DNA of 64,000 nt, from the NCBI GenBank assembly GCA_900544535.1, contig UQVH01000003.1:103133-167132 (forward strand), read 5' to 3'. Below are positions 9,024 to 17,224 of the stretch, piece by piece (within the stretch, counting starts at the first letter, position 1; every line of letters starts with the position of its first letter). The DNA comes from an uncultured Bacteroidales bacterium. GTDB lineage: Bacteria; Bacteroidota; Bacteroidia; Bacteroidales; Muribaculaceae. The position numbers and the translations under genes were made by a program. The notes beneath the pieces are model-generated. The model searched no databases. It saw nothing but the letters and a program-made list of their open reading frames with translations, and had not been told where the DNA came from.

Positions 9024-9084
9024 AGTTGACAAAGTTAAACATTAATTTTGAATTGAGCAAGTCGGATGTCAACTTTTTTGACAT
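9024..9084. promoter_or_regulatory. TTGACA-type repeats and palindrome in divergent fimbrial/Dabb control region
   Basis: Two inverted features overlap. ATGTCAA (9066-9072) and TTGACAT (9078-9084) form a 7-bp palindrome with a 5-bp spacer, just upstream of the fimbrial -33 box. AGTTGACA (9024-9031), overlapping the fimbrial -7 box, is inverted as TGTCAACT at 9067-9074. A further TTGACAAA lies at about 9133. The arrangement suggests operator sites for an unknown regulator. The 421-bp gap 8762-9182 has no gene; 8762-9023 is the fimbrial leader with only a short CTCTC/GAGAG hairpin near 9000-9013. Confidence 0.45.
9030..9061 (-). promoter_or_regulatory. Promoter of the fimbrial operon
   Basis: On the minus strand: -7 box TAACTTTG (9030-9037), 20-bp spacer, -33 box CTTG (9058-9061), matching the Bacteroidetes pattern TTTG-N19-21-TAnnTTTG with one change. 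Transcription would start near 9025. Confidence 0.65.
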
Positions 9085-9093
9085 AGATTAATA

Positions 9094-9125
9094 TTTGCCG
9101 GAATCGCGAAATTTCAGTAATTTTG
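9094..9125 (+). promoter_or_regulatory. Promoter of the Dabb/HAD genes
   Basis: -33 TTTG (9094-9097), 20-bp spacer, -7 TAATTTTG (9118-9125); full match to the Bacteroidetes consensus. Leader of about 50 nt to the ATG at 9183. Confidence 0.75.
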
Positions 9126-9182
9126 ACCATTCATTGACAAATCGACGGAAGTTTCAATAACCACATTATATATAAATAAGGA

Positions 9183-9479
9183 ATGGTAAAACATATCGTA
9201 AGTTTCAAGTTGAAAGGCACGGTGGAAGAGCGCCGTGAAGTGGCCGAACGGTTCAAACGCGCCCTGATGGAGTTGCCGGCGCAGATCGACGTGCTCCGTT
9301 CGATGGAGGTCGGAATTAATGAGAATCCGGCTGAGAACTGGGATGTGGTGCTGACGGCGGTTGTCCCGACGATGGACGACGTGGCCGTTTATGCAAAGCA
9401 TCCGGCCCATGTGGCCGCAGCCTCGCTGCTTGGAGCTCATAAAGAGGAGAGGGCCTGCGTGGACTATTATTTTTCATAA
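9183..9479 (+). CDS. Dabb (stress-responsive A/B barrel) family protein
   Basis: 98 aa, the usual length for a single Dabb domain. It starts MVKHIVSFKLKGTVEERREV and has the family's layout: an opening strand with His4, an amphipathic helix, the strand IDVLRSMEVGINE, the D-V-V-L-T strand, then VYAKHPAHVAAA in a helix and a closing strand ending VDYYFS. Dabb proteins form dimers; most members have no known reaction. It is followed after 29 bp by a HAD hydrolase gene on the same strand, so the two are probably co-transcribed from the promoter at 9094-9125. I cannot assign a substrate. Confidence 0.85.
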   Translation: MVKHIVSFKLKGTVEERREVAERFKRALMELPAQIDVLRSMEVGINENPAENWDVVLTAVVPTMDDVAVYAKHPAHVAAASLLGAHKEERACVDYYFS

Positions 9480-9508
9480 ACGGAAAAGAGCCGCGGCAAA
9501 CGGACTGT

Positions 9509-10150
9509 ATGGTAGTTATTTTTGATCTCGACGATACGCTTTATCCTGAAATGGAGTTTGTGAGATCGGCTTACAGGGTCGTGGCACGCCGCTATGGCTC
9601 ACAGCTGTTGCCGCCGATGCTCGCGGCCCCGACTCCTCGCGAGGCGTTTGACTCGACCGGACTGCCGATAGAAGAGGTGCTGGAGCTTTACCGCAGTCAC
9701 CGCCCTGACATCCGGCTGCCATGGCAATCGCTCTATGTCATGAGCGTCCTTGCGGTGCGCGGCCATATCCTGGGACTGGTGACGGACGGACGCAGCCTGA
9801 CACAGCGCCATAAGATCGAGGCCCTCGGCCTCGCGCGCTTCATGCGGCCGGATCTGATGCTGATCTCGGAAGAGGTCGGTTCGGAAAAGCTGTTGGGAGA
9901 GGCTTTCAGGCTGATAATGGATCGCACAGGCGAAAAGGGACCGTATGTCTATGTAGGCGATAATCCGAAGAAGGATTTTGTTGCGCCAAACAGGCTCGGA
10001 TGGCTTACCGTGGGCTATAAAAGAGGTGGAAACGGAGAGAATATTTCACCTTACGATACGGCCTCTGTCCCTGAAGAAAATAGACCACTCGTTGAAGTCG
10101 ACAATTTGTGTGAATTGATCGGATTGGTGAACTTTGGAAAATTGTCGTGA
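9509..10150 (+). CDS. HAD-family hydrolase (probable phosphatase)
   Basis: 213 aa. All four haloacid dehalogenase motifs are visible: motif I FDLDDTLYP (residues 5-13, nucleophile Asp6 and Asp8), motif II LVTDG (about residue 90), motif III Lys in SEKLLGEAF (about 131), motif IV VGDNPKKDF (about 148-156). The helical cap between residues 15 and 85 makes this a C1-cap HAD. The substrate is probably a small phosphorylated metabolite or nucleotide, but is not shown by the sequence. Likely cotranscribed with the Dabb gene. The 207 bp after it contain the nrdD promoter. Confidence 0.85.
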   Translation: MVVIFDLDDTLYPEMEFVRSAYRVVARRYGSQLLPPMLAAPTPREAFDSTGLPIEEVLELYRSHRPDIRLPWQSLYVMSVLAVRGHILGLVTDGRSLTQRHKIEALGLARFMRPDLMLISEEVGSEKLLGEAFRLIMDRTGEKGPYVYVGDNPKKDFVAPNRLGWLTVGYKRGGNGENISPYDTASVPEENRPLVEVDNLCELIGLVNFGKLS

Positions 10151-10269
10151 ATGAAAAGTTTTCCGAAATGAAACGCTAATATACTTACGATTAGTGTGTT
10201 GTCGATTTCGTATTCTCGAAAAGTTTTCCAAAACTGAATATTTATCAAAATAAAAGTTCAACTTTTGTG

Positions 10270-10299
10270 TTGGACTTTTGTTTTTTATATGTATCTTTG
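10270..10299 (+). promoter_or_regulatory. Promoter of nrdD-nrdG
   Basis: -33 TTG (10270-10272), 19-bp spacer, -7 TATCTTTG (10292-10299). The leader to the nrdD ATG at 10358 is about 55 nt. No riboswitch or NrdR-type box is evident. Confidence 0.6.
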
Positions 10300-10357
10300 C
10301 AGAGTAAAAATCAATACACCTATCAAAAAAACAAATCCCCTCAAATCAATTATTCAG

Positions 10358-12565
10358 ATGATACAGACAGTGGTAAAACGCGACGGTCGCGTCGTGGGCT
10401 ACAACGAAGAAAAAATAAAGGCTGCAATCCGTAAAGCCATGCTTACAACAGAAATGGGTGAGGACGAAGCTCTGATCTCACGCATTACGGACCGCATCGG
10501 CATGATCGGCGCAGAACAGATGACTGTGGAAGACATTCAGGACCGCGTCGAACTGGAGCTCATGAAGTCACCGCGCAAGGAAGTGGCCAAGCGCTATATC
10601 GCATATCGCGACCAGCGCTCGATAGCCCGCCGCGCCAAGACACGCGACATGTTTCTTGAAATCATCGAGGCTAAGAGCAACGACATCACCCGCGAGAATG
10701 CCAATATGAACACGGATTCGCCAGCCGGTATGATGATGAAATTCGCGAGCGAGACCACCAAGCCTTTTGTCGACGATTATCTCCTGTCGGCAGAAGCCCG
10801 TGAGGCTGTCCAAAACGGCTATCTGCATATCCACGACAAGGATTACTATCCCACCAAGAGTCTGACCTGCGTGCAGCATCCGCTTGACCGCATTCTAAAA
10901 TACGGATTCGTTGCCGGTCATGGCGAGTCACGTCCGGCTAAGCGCATCGAGACCGCGAGCATCATCGGCTGCATCTCTTTAGAGACCGCCCAGAACGAGA
11001 TGCACGGCGGGCAGGCCATTCCGGCTTTTGACTTCTATCTCGCTCCGTTCGTAAGATCGTCGTATATAGAAGAGGTAAAGAAACTTGAAGAACTCACCGG
11101 TGAAAATCTGTCGGCGCTGTACGATGCCGAAATCGAGGACTATGTCAAGGCTCCGCTTGACGGCCTGACAGGCATTGACCGCTGGAAACAACATGCGGTA
11201 AACCAGACTGTCAGCCGTGTGCATCAGAGCATGGAGGCCTTCATACATAATATGAACACCATACATTCGCGTGGTGGCAATCAGGTCGTGTTCAGCTCAA
11301 TCAACTATGGCACGGACACTTCTGCTGAGGGCCGCTGCATCATCCGCGAACTGCTCAACTCGACCTATGAGGGTGTGGGCAACGGCGCGACTGCAATTTT
11401 CCCTATTCAGATCTGGAAAAAGAAGAGAGGAGTCAGCTATCTGCCCGGCGACCGCAACTATGACCTCTATCAGTTTGCCTGCAAGGTGACCGCCCGCCGT
11501 TTCTTCCCGAATTTCGTTAATCTCGACGCTACGTTCAATCAGCATGAGAAATGGGATGCCAATGATCCCGAACGCTATAAATATGAGGTGGCCACGATGG
11601 GTTGCCGTACACGAGTGTTTGAAAACCGTTTCGGAGAAAAGACGTCCATCGGCCGCGGTAACATCAGCTTCTCGACTATCAATATTGTCCGCATAGCTAT
11701 CGAGTGCATGAATATCGTAGATCCGGAAGAGCGTATAAAGCGTTTCTTCGGAAAACTCGACGAAGTGCTCGACATCACTGCCCGCCAGCTCTGCGACCGC
11801 TTCAACTTCCAGAAAACGGCCATGGCCAAGCAGTTCCCGCTTCTTATGTCGCGTCTGTGGAACGGAGCCGAAAAGCTCGGTCCGAACGACACGATCGAAA
11901 GCGTGATCAACCAGGGCACTCTCGGCATAGGTTTCATCGGACTCGCCGAATGTCTGATAGCTCTGACCGGAAAGCACCACGGCGAGAGCGAGGAGGCTCA
12001 GAAACTCGGTCTGAAGATCGTTTCGCATATGCGTTCGCGTGTCAATGATTACAGCGAGAAGTATCAGCACAATTTCTCGGTCCTTGCCACTCCTGCCGAA
12101 GGTCTTTCCGGCAAGTTTACCTCGCGCGACCGCAAATCGTTCGGCGTGATCCCCGGAATCACTGACAAAATTTACTACACCAACTCGAACCATGTGCCGG
12201 TCTATTATCACTGTTCTCCACGCCACAAGGCCAAGATAGAGGCTCCGTATCACGAACTGACCGGCGGCGGTCACATTTTCTATGTGGAGATTGACGGCGA
12301 CGCTACCCACAATCCCAAAGCGATCAGCGACATCGTCGATCTGATGGATAAATATAATATCGGTTACTGTTCGGTGAACCACAACCGCAACCGCTGTATG
12401 GACTGCGGTTACGAGGACGCCCAGGAGTCGCTTGAGGAATGCCCGCACTGCCACGGTCACAACATTGACTGTCTGCAACGCATCACCGGCTACCTTGTCG
12501 GGACCACTGACCGCTGGAACAATGCCAAGCTGGCAGAGCTCAAGGACCGCGTAGTTCACAAATAA
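10358..12565 (+). CDS. nrdD: Anaerobic ribonucleoside-triphosphate reductase
   Basis: 735 aa from the ATG at 10358 (MIQTVVKRDGRVVGYNEEKI); an upstream in-frame ATG at 10265 would overlap the promoter. Residues 1-90 form an ATP-cone regulatory domain. The central barrel includes CVQHPLDRILKYGF and HGGQAIPAFDF. Near the C-terminus, a zinc site has C680-x2-C683 and C695-x2-C698, followed by the glycyl-radical site RITGY with Gly711. The enzyme reduces ribonucleoside triphosphates to deoxy forms without oxygen, using a glycyl radical installed by NrdG. nrdG follows after 28 bp in the same operon. All key residues are present, so it should be active; this fits an anaerobic gut bacterium. Confidence 0.97.
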   Translation: MIQTVVKRDGRVVGYNEEKIKAAIRKAMLTTEMGEDEALISRITDRIGMIGAEQMTVEDIQDRVELELMKSPRKEVAKRYIAYRDQRSIARRAKTRDMFLEIIEAKSNDITRENANMNTDSPAGMMMKFASETTKPFVDDYLLSAEAREAVQNGYLHIHDKDYYPTKSLTCVQHPLDRILKYGFVAGHGESRPAKRIETASIIGCISLETAQNEMHGGQAIPAFDFYLAPFVRSSYIEEVKKLEELTGENLSALYDAEIEDYVKAPLDGLTGIDRWKQHAVNQTVSRVHQSMEAFIHNMNTIHSRGGNQVVFSSINYGTDTSAEGRCIIRELLNSTYEGVGNGATAIFPIQIWKKKRGVSYLPGDRNYDLYQFACKVTARRFFPNFVNLDATFNQHEKWDANDPERYKYEVATMGCRTRVFENRFGEKTSIGRGNISFSTINIVRIAIECMNIVDPEERIKRFFGKLDEVLDITARQLCDRFNFQKTAMAKQFPLLMSRLWNGAEKLGPNDTIESVINQGTLGIGFIGLAECLIALTGKHHGESEEAQKLGLKIVSHMRSRVNDYSEKYQHNFSVLATPAEGLSGKFTSRDRKSFGVIPGITDKIYYTNSNHVPVYYHCSPRHKAKIEAPYHELTGGGHIFYVEIDGDATHNPKAISDIVDLMDKYNIGYCSVNHNRNRCMDCGYEDAQESLEECPHCHGHNIDCLQRITGYLVGTTDRWNNAKLAELKDRVVHK

Positions 12566-12593
12566 ACTTAGCAGGAAAACCGTACTTTTTGAA

Positions 12594-13070
12594 ATGAAAA
12601 TACTCGATATTGTTCCGGGGACGTCTGTTGACGGCCCCGGACTTCGTACAGCAGTCTATGTCGCCGGATGTTCTCACCGGTGTCCGGGCTGTCACAATCC
12701 ACAGTCATGGGATTTTGAGGCCGGGACAGAGATGAGCCTTGATGAAATAATGGCTGAAATCATAGAAAACGACTTCGATGTCACTCTGACCGGAGGTGAC
12801 CCGATGTACAGTGCGGCGGAACTGCTGCCGCTGGCTGTGAAAATTAAAGAAGCCGGAAAAGACCTCTGGTGCTATTCCGGTTTCAGATATGAGGAAATAA
12901 TGAATCATGAGCCGATGCGCCGGCTGCTTGAATATGTTGATGTGCTTGTCGACGGTCCATTCCTGGAAAACCGCCGCGATGTGCATTTGCTGTTCCGCGG
13001 TTCGGACAATCAGCGCCTTGTCGATGTTGCCCGCTCGACGCCTGAAAAGGTCGTGGAATGGTCCTGGTGA
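12594..13070 (+). CDS. nrdG: Anaerobic ribonucleotide reductase activating protein (radical SAM)
   Basis: 158 aa. The radical-SAM iron-sulfur motif C-x3-C-x2-C is in GCSHRCPGCHNPQSW (Cys31, Cys35, Cys38), with VDGPG just before it and TLTGGDPMY (about residues 63-71) as the SAM-binding glycine segment. NrdG uses S-adenosylmethionine to create the glycyl radical on Gly711 of the NrdD encoded directly upstream. Length matches the family (about 155 aa). The gene converges with the ABC transporter genes; only 14 bp separate the stop codons. Confidence 0.96.
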   Translation: MKILDIVPGTSVDGPGLRTAVYVAGCSHRCPGCHNPQSWDFEAGTEMSLDEIMAEIIENDFDVTLTGGDPMYSAAELLPLAVKIKEAGKDLWCYSGFRYEEIMNHEPMRRLLEYVDVLVDGPFLENRRDVHLLFRGSDNQRLVDVARSTPEKVVEWSW

Positions 13071-13084
13071 GGTGTTGTGAAGCT

Positions 13085-13861
13085 CTACGCCTTTTTATGT
13101 TCGTTTGAGATCACGTAGGCCCTGACTTTCTGGAACAGATCGTTGGCGAATACGAATTCGTTCAGAGCTTCGTTGGATGTCTCATAGATCTGGTGCATGT
13201 CTCCGACCCATTCGCGGTAGCCTTTGTTGATGAAGATGATGTTTTCACCGATGCCTAAGACGGAGTTCATGTCGTGGGTGTTGATGATGGTGGTGATGTT
13301 GTATTCGTGGGTGATGTCGCTGAGCAGTTCGTCGATCACGATCGAGGTACGCGGGTCGAGTCCTGAGTTTGGTTCGTCACAGAAAAGATATTTGGGGTTG
13401 AGTGCGATCGCGCGGGCTATGGCTACTCGTTTCTGCATACCGCCGGAAATTTCTGACGGATATTTTGCGTCGGCACCTTTAAGATTCACGCGCTCAAGAC
13501 AGAACTGGGCGCGGTCTTTTATTTCGGCTGGAGTCATCGACGTGAACATTGTCAGGGGGAACATCACATTGCCAAGCACTGTCTCAGAGTCGAACAGGGC
13601 CGAGCCTTGAAACAGCATACCGATTTCTTTGCGCAGTTCCTTCACCTGAGTGTTGTCCATCTTCATCAGGTCGCGGCCGTCATAAAGGATCTCGCCTTTT
13701 TCGGGTCGGATAAGTCCTACGAGCGACTTTACAAGTACTGTTTTGCCTGAGCCGCTCTGTCCGATGATGAGATTTGTCTTGCCGGTCTCGAATCTGGCGC
13801 TGACATCGTGAAGGATTGTCTTGTCGTCAAATGACTTTGTTATGTTTTTGACTTCGATCAT
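13085..13861 (-). CDS. MlaF-like ABC transporter ATP-binding protein
   Basis: 258 aa. Walker A GQSGSGKT (about residues 35-42), Q-loop in EIGMLFQGSALF, signature SGGMQKR (about 142), Walker B YLFCDEP and switch His in TIINTHDMNSV. GMLFQGSALFDSETVLGNV is typical of the MlaF/phospholipid-transport branch. Its start overlaps the stop of the MlaE-like permease gene by 4 bp (ATGA), so the two are translationally coupled. By family it should drive lipid transport between outer and inner membrane, supporting outer-membrane asymmetry. No MlaD-type gene adjoins it here; the pair alone is common in Bacteroidetes, with the MlaD-like gene elsewhere. Confidence 0.9.
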   Translation of the reverse strand: MIEVKNITKSFDDKTILHDVSARFETGKTNLIIGQSGSGKTVLVKSLVGLIRPEKGEILYDGRDLMKMDNTQVKELRKEIGMLFQGSALFDSETVLGNVMFPLTMFTSMTPAEIKDRAQFCLERVNLKGADAKYPSEISGGMQKRVAIARAIALNPKYLFCDEPNSGLDPRTSIVIDELLSDITHEYNITTIINTHDMNSVLGIGENIIFINKGYREWVGDMHQIYETSNEALNEFVFANDLFQKVRAYVISNEHKKA

Positions 13862-14607
13862 TGCAGAAGGAGTTTGGTCAGTATGACATCAAGCAGGAGA
13901 ATCAGGATGCTGGATGCCACAACCGCGTTAGTTGAGGCTTTGCCCACTTCCAGGGCACCGCCCTTGACATAATAGCCGTAAAAAGCGGCCACCGACGTGA
14001 TTATGAACGAGAAAAAGAGCGATTTGATCAGACCGTACCACACATACCACTCGACAAACATTGTCTGCAATCCGTAGATGAAACGGCTCAGGGGAATGAT
14101 GCCGGTGAACACCGAGATCAGCACGCCGCCGAGGAATGAGGTGAAAATACAGAAGATCACCAGCACGGGCATGTAGATCAGAAAGCCTGTGATTTTCGGA
14201 AGCACGAGGAAATTCGCGGAATTGATCCCCATGATGTCAAGGGCGTCGATCTGTTCGGTCACTCTCATGGTTCCGATTTCGGATGCGATGTTCGATCCGA
14301 CTTTTCCGGCAAGGATTAGGCAGAGGATCGAGTTGGAAAATTCCAGCAATATGATTTCGCGTGTCGCCAGACCGGTGGAGTAGGACGGGACAAGGGGAGA
14401 GACGATGTTAAGCTGCATCTGAATGGTGATGACGGCGCCGATAAAGAGCGATATGACGATCACCAGCGGGATGGAGTCCACACCGAGCTTTGTAATCTCG
14501 AAAAACATACGCTTGAAGAATGTCTTCCAGCGGTCAGGTCTGGAGAATATCTTGCTTATGAAAAGGCAGTACTGCCCGAATGTGGTGAGTGAGTCGGTTA
14601 TAACCAT
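13858..14607 (-). CDS. MlaE-family lipid ABC transporter permease
   Basis: 249 aa with about five hydrophobic segments. The MlaE family core is clear: LVIVISLFIGAVITIQM (about residues 47-63), ILLEFSNSILCLILAGKVGSNIASEIGTMRVTEQIDALDIMGIN (about 85-130), the most conserved stretch of the family, and YYVKGGALEVGKASTNAVV near the C-terminus. It forms the inner-membrane channel of the lipid transporter and pairs with the ATPase encoded downstream with a 4-bp overlap. The 133 bp between it and hisS hold no gene. Confidence 0.92.
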   Translation of the reverse strand: MVITDSLTTFGQYCLFISKIFSRPDRWKTFFKRMFFEITKLGVDSIPLVIVISLFIGAVITIQMQLNIVSPLVPSYSTGLATREIILLEFSNSILCLILAGKVGSNIASEIGTMRVTEQIDALDIMGINSANFLVLPKITGFLIYMPVLVIFCIFTSFLGGVLISVFTGIIPLSRFIYGLQTMFVEWYVWYGLIKSLFFSFIITSVAAFYGYYVKGGALEVGKASTNAVVASSILILLLDVILTKLLLQ

Positions 14608-14740
14608 GTCGTAGGTCTAAGTTGCGTTTGCCTCGGCAAAGATACGTATTTGTTCTCTATTGCCGGGGCGTTAGTGGGGCTATTGGCCAGAAATCAGGAA
14701 AGAAAAGAGAATTTTAAAAATATCCTCTTATGGCCGGAAA

Positions 14741-16120
14741 TCATTTGAGCGCGTCGATCAGCTGCTCCGTCGAAAGCTCGGACTGTTCGCCGGAAGTCAT
14801 GTTTTTGAGGGTGACGGTGCCGTTCTGAAGCTCGGTCTCTCCGATGATGGCCACGAATGGAATTCCGAGGCTGTCGGCGCGTCCCATCTGTTTCTTCATT
14901 TTTGCAGCATCGGGATAAAGTTCTGCCGGGATGCCGTTTTCACGCAGCTGTTTGATCACTTGCAGAGAGCGGGCGGCTTCCTTGGGGCCGAAGTTGGTGA
15001 ACATGACTTTGGCTGCACCCTCGATCCCTTCAGGGTAGAGATTGAGTGTGTTAAGTACGTCGTAGATACGGTCGGCTCCGAACGAGATGCCGACACCGGA
15101 AACTCCGGGCAGACCGAAGACACCGGTGAGGTTGTCGTAGCGTCCGCCGCCGGTGATGCTGCCGATCTCTACGTCGCGGGCTTTTACTTCGATGATGGTT
15201 CCGGTGTAATAGTTCAGTCCGCGGGCGAGGCTGACATCAAGTTCCAGATCGGCGCGCAGTCCGAGGGCTTCCGTGCCATCCATGACTTCGCGAAGTTCGC
15301 TGACTCCCTTGAGCCCGGTATCGCTCGAAGCGAGCATTTCTTCAAGGGCGGCGAGACGTTCGGCATTGGAGCCGGAGAGGGTGATCAGCGGAGTGATGCG
15401 GTCGATAGCCTCGGCTGAAAGGCCGCGTTCGGCGAGTTCGGCTTTGACGTTGTCGAGACCGATTTTGTCTATTTTGTCGATTGCGACAGTAATATCGACA
15501 ATCTTGTCAGGTGCGCCCACGAGTTCTGCGATTCCGGCAAGCACCTTGCGGTTGTTGAGCTTGATGGTGATGCGTATGCCGAGGCGGCTGAACACATCGT
15601 CGATGAGCTGGAGCAGTTCAATCTCGTTGATCAGTGAATCTGAGCCGATGACGTCAGCGTCACACTGGTAGAATTCGCGGTAGCGTCCTTTCTGCGGACG
15701 GTCGGCACGCCATACCGGCTGGATCTGGAAGCGCTTGAAAGGGAAGGAGAGGTCGTTGCGGTGCATGACCACAAAGCGTGCGAAAGGCACTGTCAGATCA
15801 TAACGCAGCCCTTTCTCGCAGAGTTTGGCGGCGAGCTTGGCAGAGCCGGAACCCTCTCCGGCAAGGGCCGCATCGAGCAACTGCGGGTCAACACCGCGCA
15901 GAAATTCGCCTGAGTTGAGGATTTTGAACAGAAGTTTGTCACCCTCTTCACCGTATTTCCCCATGAGGGTCGAGAGGTTTTCCATTGCCGGGGTCTCGAT
16001 CTGCTGGAATCCGTGGAGTTTGAAAACAGTGCGGATAGTGTCGAATATGTAGTTTCGGCGCGCCATTTCAGCAGGGGTGAAGTCGCGCGTTCCTTTGGGG
16101 ATTGACGGTTTCTGTGCCAT
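14741..16120 (-). CDS. hisS: Histidyl-tRNA synthetase
   Basis: 459 aa. Class II synthetase: motif 1 region PKGTRDFTPAEMARR, motif 2 FKRFQIQPVWRADRPQ-KGRYREFYQCDADVIG (about residues 120-155), the histidine-binding motif RGLNYYTGTIIEV (about 305-317), and GGGRYDNLTGVFG near motif 3, followed by a C-terminal anticodon-binding domain from about residue 365 (VMFTNFGPKEAARSLQV). It charges tRNA-His. It is divergently transcribed from nfo through a compact shared promoter region. Confidence 0.97.
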   Translation of the reverse strand: MAQKPSIPKGTRDFTPAEMARRNYIFDTIRTVFKLHGFQQIETPAMENLSTLMGKYGEEGDKLLFKILNSGEFLRGVDPQLLDAALAGEGSGSAKLAAKLCEKGLRYDLTVPFARFVVMHRNDLSFPFKRFQIQPVWRADRPQKGRYREFYQCDADVIGSDSLINEIELLQLIDDVFSRLGIRITIKLNNRKVLAGIAELVGAPDKIVDITVAIDKIDKIGLDNVKAELAERGLSAEAIDRITPLITLSGSNAERLAALEEMLASSDTGLKGVSELREVMDGTEALGLRADLELDVSLARGLNYYTGTIIEVKARDVEIGSITGGGRYDNLTGVFGLPGVSGVGISFGADRIYDVLNTLNLYPEGIEGAAKVMFTNFGPKEAARSLQVIKQLRENGIPAELYPDAAKMKKQMGRADSLGIPFVAIIGETELQNGTVTLKNMTSGEQSELSTEQLIDALK

Positions 16121-16177
16121 GATTGTCGTTAATTTATATATGTAAGAGGAGTTTGTGTTGAAAGTTAGTGTAAATTT

Positions 16178-16208
16178 TTTGCAAAGATAGCGATTTTTGC
16201 TAAATTTG
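16178..16208. promoter_or_regulatory. Overlapping divergent promoters of hisS and nfo
   Basis: Plus strand (nfo): -33 TTTG (16178-16181), 19-bp spacer, -7 TAAATTTG (16201-16208). Minus strand (hisS): -7 TATCTTTG, read from 16189 to 16182, which sits directly beside the nfo -33 box. The two polymerases could not bind at once, so the genes may compete. No good -33 box is seen for hisS. Confidence 0.6.
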
Positions 16209-16224
16209 CGTCACTTTAATGCGT

Positions 16225-16253
16225 AAACATACTTACAAGCAAACATACTTACA
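16225..16253 (+). repeat. Tandem 13-bp direct repeat in nfo leader
   Basis: AAACATACTTACA occurs at 16225-16237 and again at 16241-16253, ending three bases before the nfo ATG. An 11-bp part (CTTACATATAT, 16248-16258) is also inverted at 16136-16146 on the hisS side. Possible operator; no regulator can be named. Confidence 0.6.
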
Positions 16254-16256
16254 TAT

Positions 16257-17111
16257 ATGAAATACATAGGAGCCCATGTTTCCGCCATACAGGGCGTGAG
16301 CGACACTCCTTTGAACGCACATCTAATCGGGGCACGGTCATTTGCTCTGTTTACCCGCAACCCGTCACGATGGACCTCGAAGCCGATCACTCAGGCCGAG
16401 GCTGACGCTTTCAAGGAGAACTGCGACCGCTACGGCTATACTCCGGACAGGATTCTTCCGCACGACAGTTTCCTGATCAATCTCGGCTCTCCTGATCCCG
16501 TGAAACTTGAAAGATCGAGAGCTGCGTTTCTCGACGAGCTGTACCGTTGCAGTCAGCTCGGACTGACCATGGTCAATTTCCATCCCGGTTCTCACATGCG
16601 CGAGATGGAACCTGAGGCATGTCTCGATCTTATAGCCGATTCCCTCAACCTAGTGCTTGACCGCTCGGAAGGTGTTAAGGCCGTAATCGAGAACACTGCC
16701 GGACAGGGGAGCAATTTAGGCTATTCGTTCGAACAGATCGCCCGCATCATCGATCGTGTGGAGGACAAAACGAGAATCGGAGTCTGCATCGACACCTGCC
16801 ATGCCTATACCGCCGGTTATGATCTTGCCAGTGCGGATGGATATGAAAAGGTCTGGGCGGATTTCGACCGGGTGATCGGATTTGATTATCTTTGCGGAAT
16901 GCACCTTAATGATACAGCAAAGGCACTCGGCTCGCGAATTGACCGGCATGCCCCGATCGGCACCGCAAATCTTGATCTCGAATTCTGGAAAAGACTCATG
17001 TCCGATCCGCGTTTCGACGGAATACCTCTGATTCTTGAGACTCCGGATGAAGTCATTTGGGGAGAGGAGATCCGCTTGCTTTATTCGCTTGACAGACGCG
17101 AGTCTGAATAA
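16257..17111 (+). CDS. nfo: Endonuclease IV (AP endonuclease)
   Basis: 284 aa, the normal length. Metal-binding and active-site segments of the family are all present: GAHVSAIQG (about residues 5-13), NFHPGSH (about 106), VIENTAGQGSNLG (about 143-155), GVCIDTCHAYTAGYD (about 177-191), GMHLNDTAKALGSRIDRH (about 220-238, then APIG), and LILETPDE (about 260-267). It cuts DNA at abasic sites in base-excision repair. Unusually close tandem repeats lie between its promoter and its start codon. Confidence 0.97.
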   Translation: MKYIGAHVSAIQGVSDTPLNAHLIGARSFALFTRNPSRWTSKPITQAEADAFKENCDRYGYTPDRILPHDSFLINLGSPDPVKLERSRAAFLDELYRCSQLGLTMVNFHPGSHMREMEPEACLDLIADSLNLVLDRSEGVKAVIENTAGQGSNLGYSFEQIARIIDRVEDKTRIGVCIDTCHAYTAGYDLASADGYEKVWADFDRVIGFDYLCGMHLNDTAKALGSRIDRHAPIGTANLDLEFWKRLMSDPRFDGIPLILETPDEVIWGEEIRLLYSLDRRESE

Positions 17112-17224
17112 CTGTTCCGAGATCCGGTCTTTCGGCCACACTCCCTCCCTGATCCATGTTATATTACAATTGTAGAGATTATTTTCAGATTATATCATCA
17201 ATAACTTACATCTTTATTTGATTT

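Noticed and set aside
11297..12559. 420-codon minus-strand frame opposite nrdD
   Set aside because: nrdD is unmistakable on the plus strand; the antisense frame is open only because of codon bias.
16136..16258. 11-bp inverted repeat around the hisS/nfo promoters as an invertible element
   Set aside because: Arms are short, A/T-rich and part of a tandem repeat; inverting promoters of two essential or core genes is unlikely.
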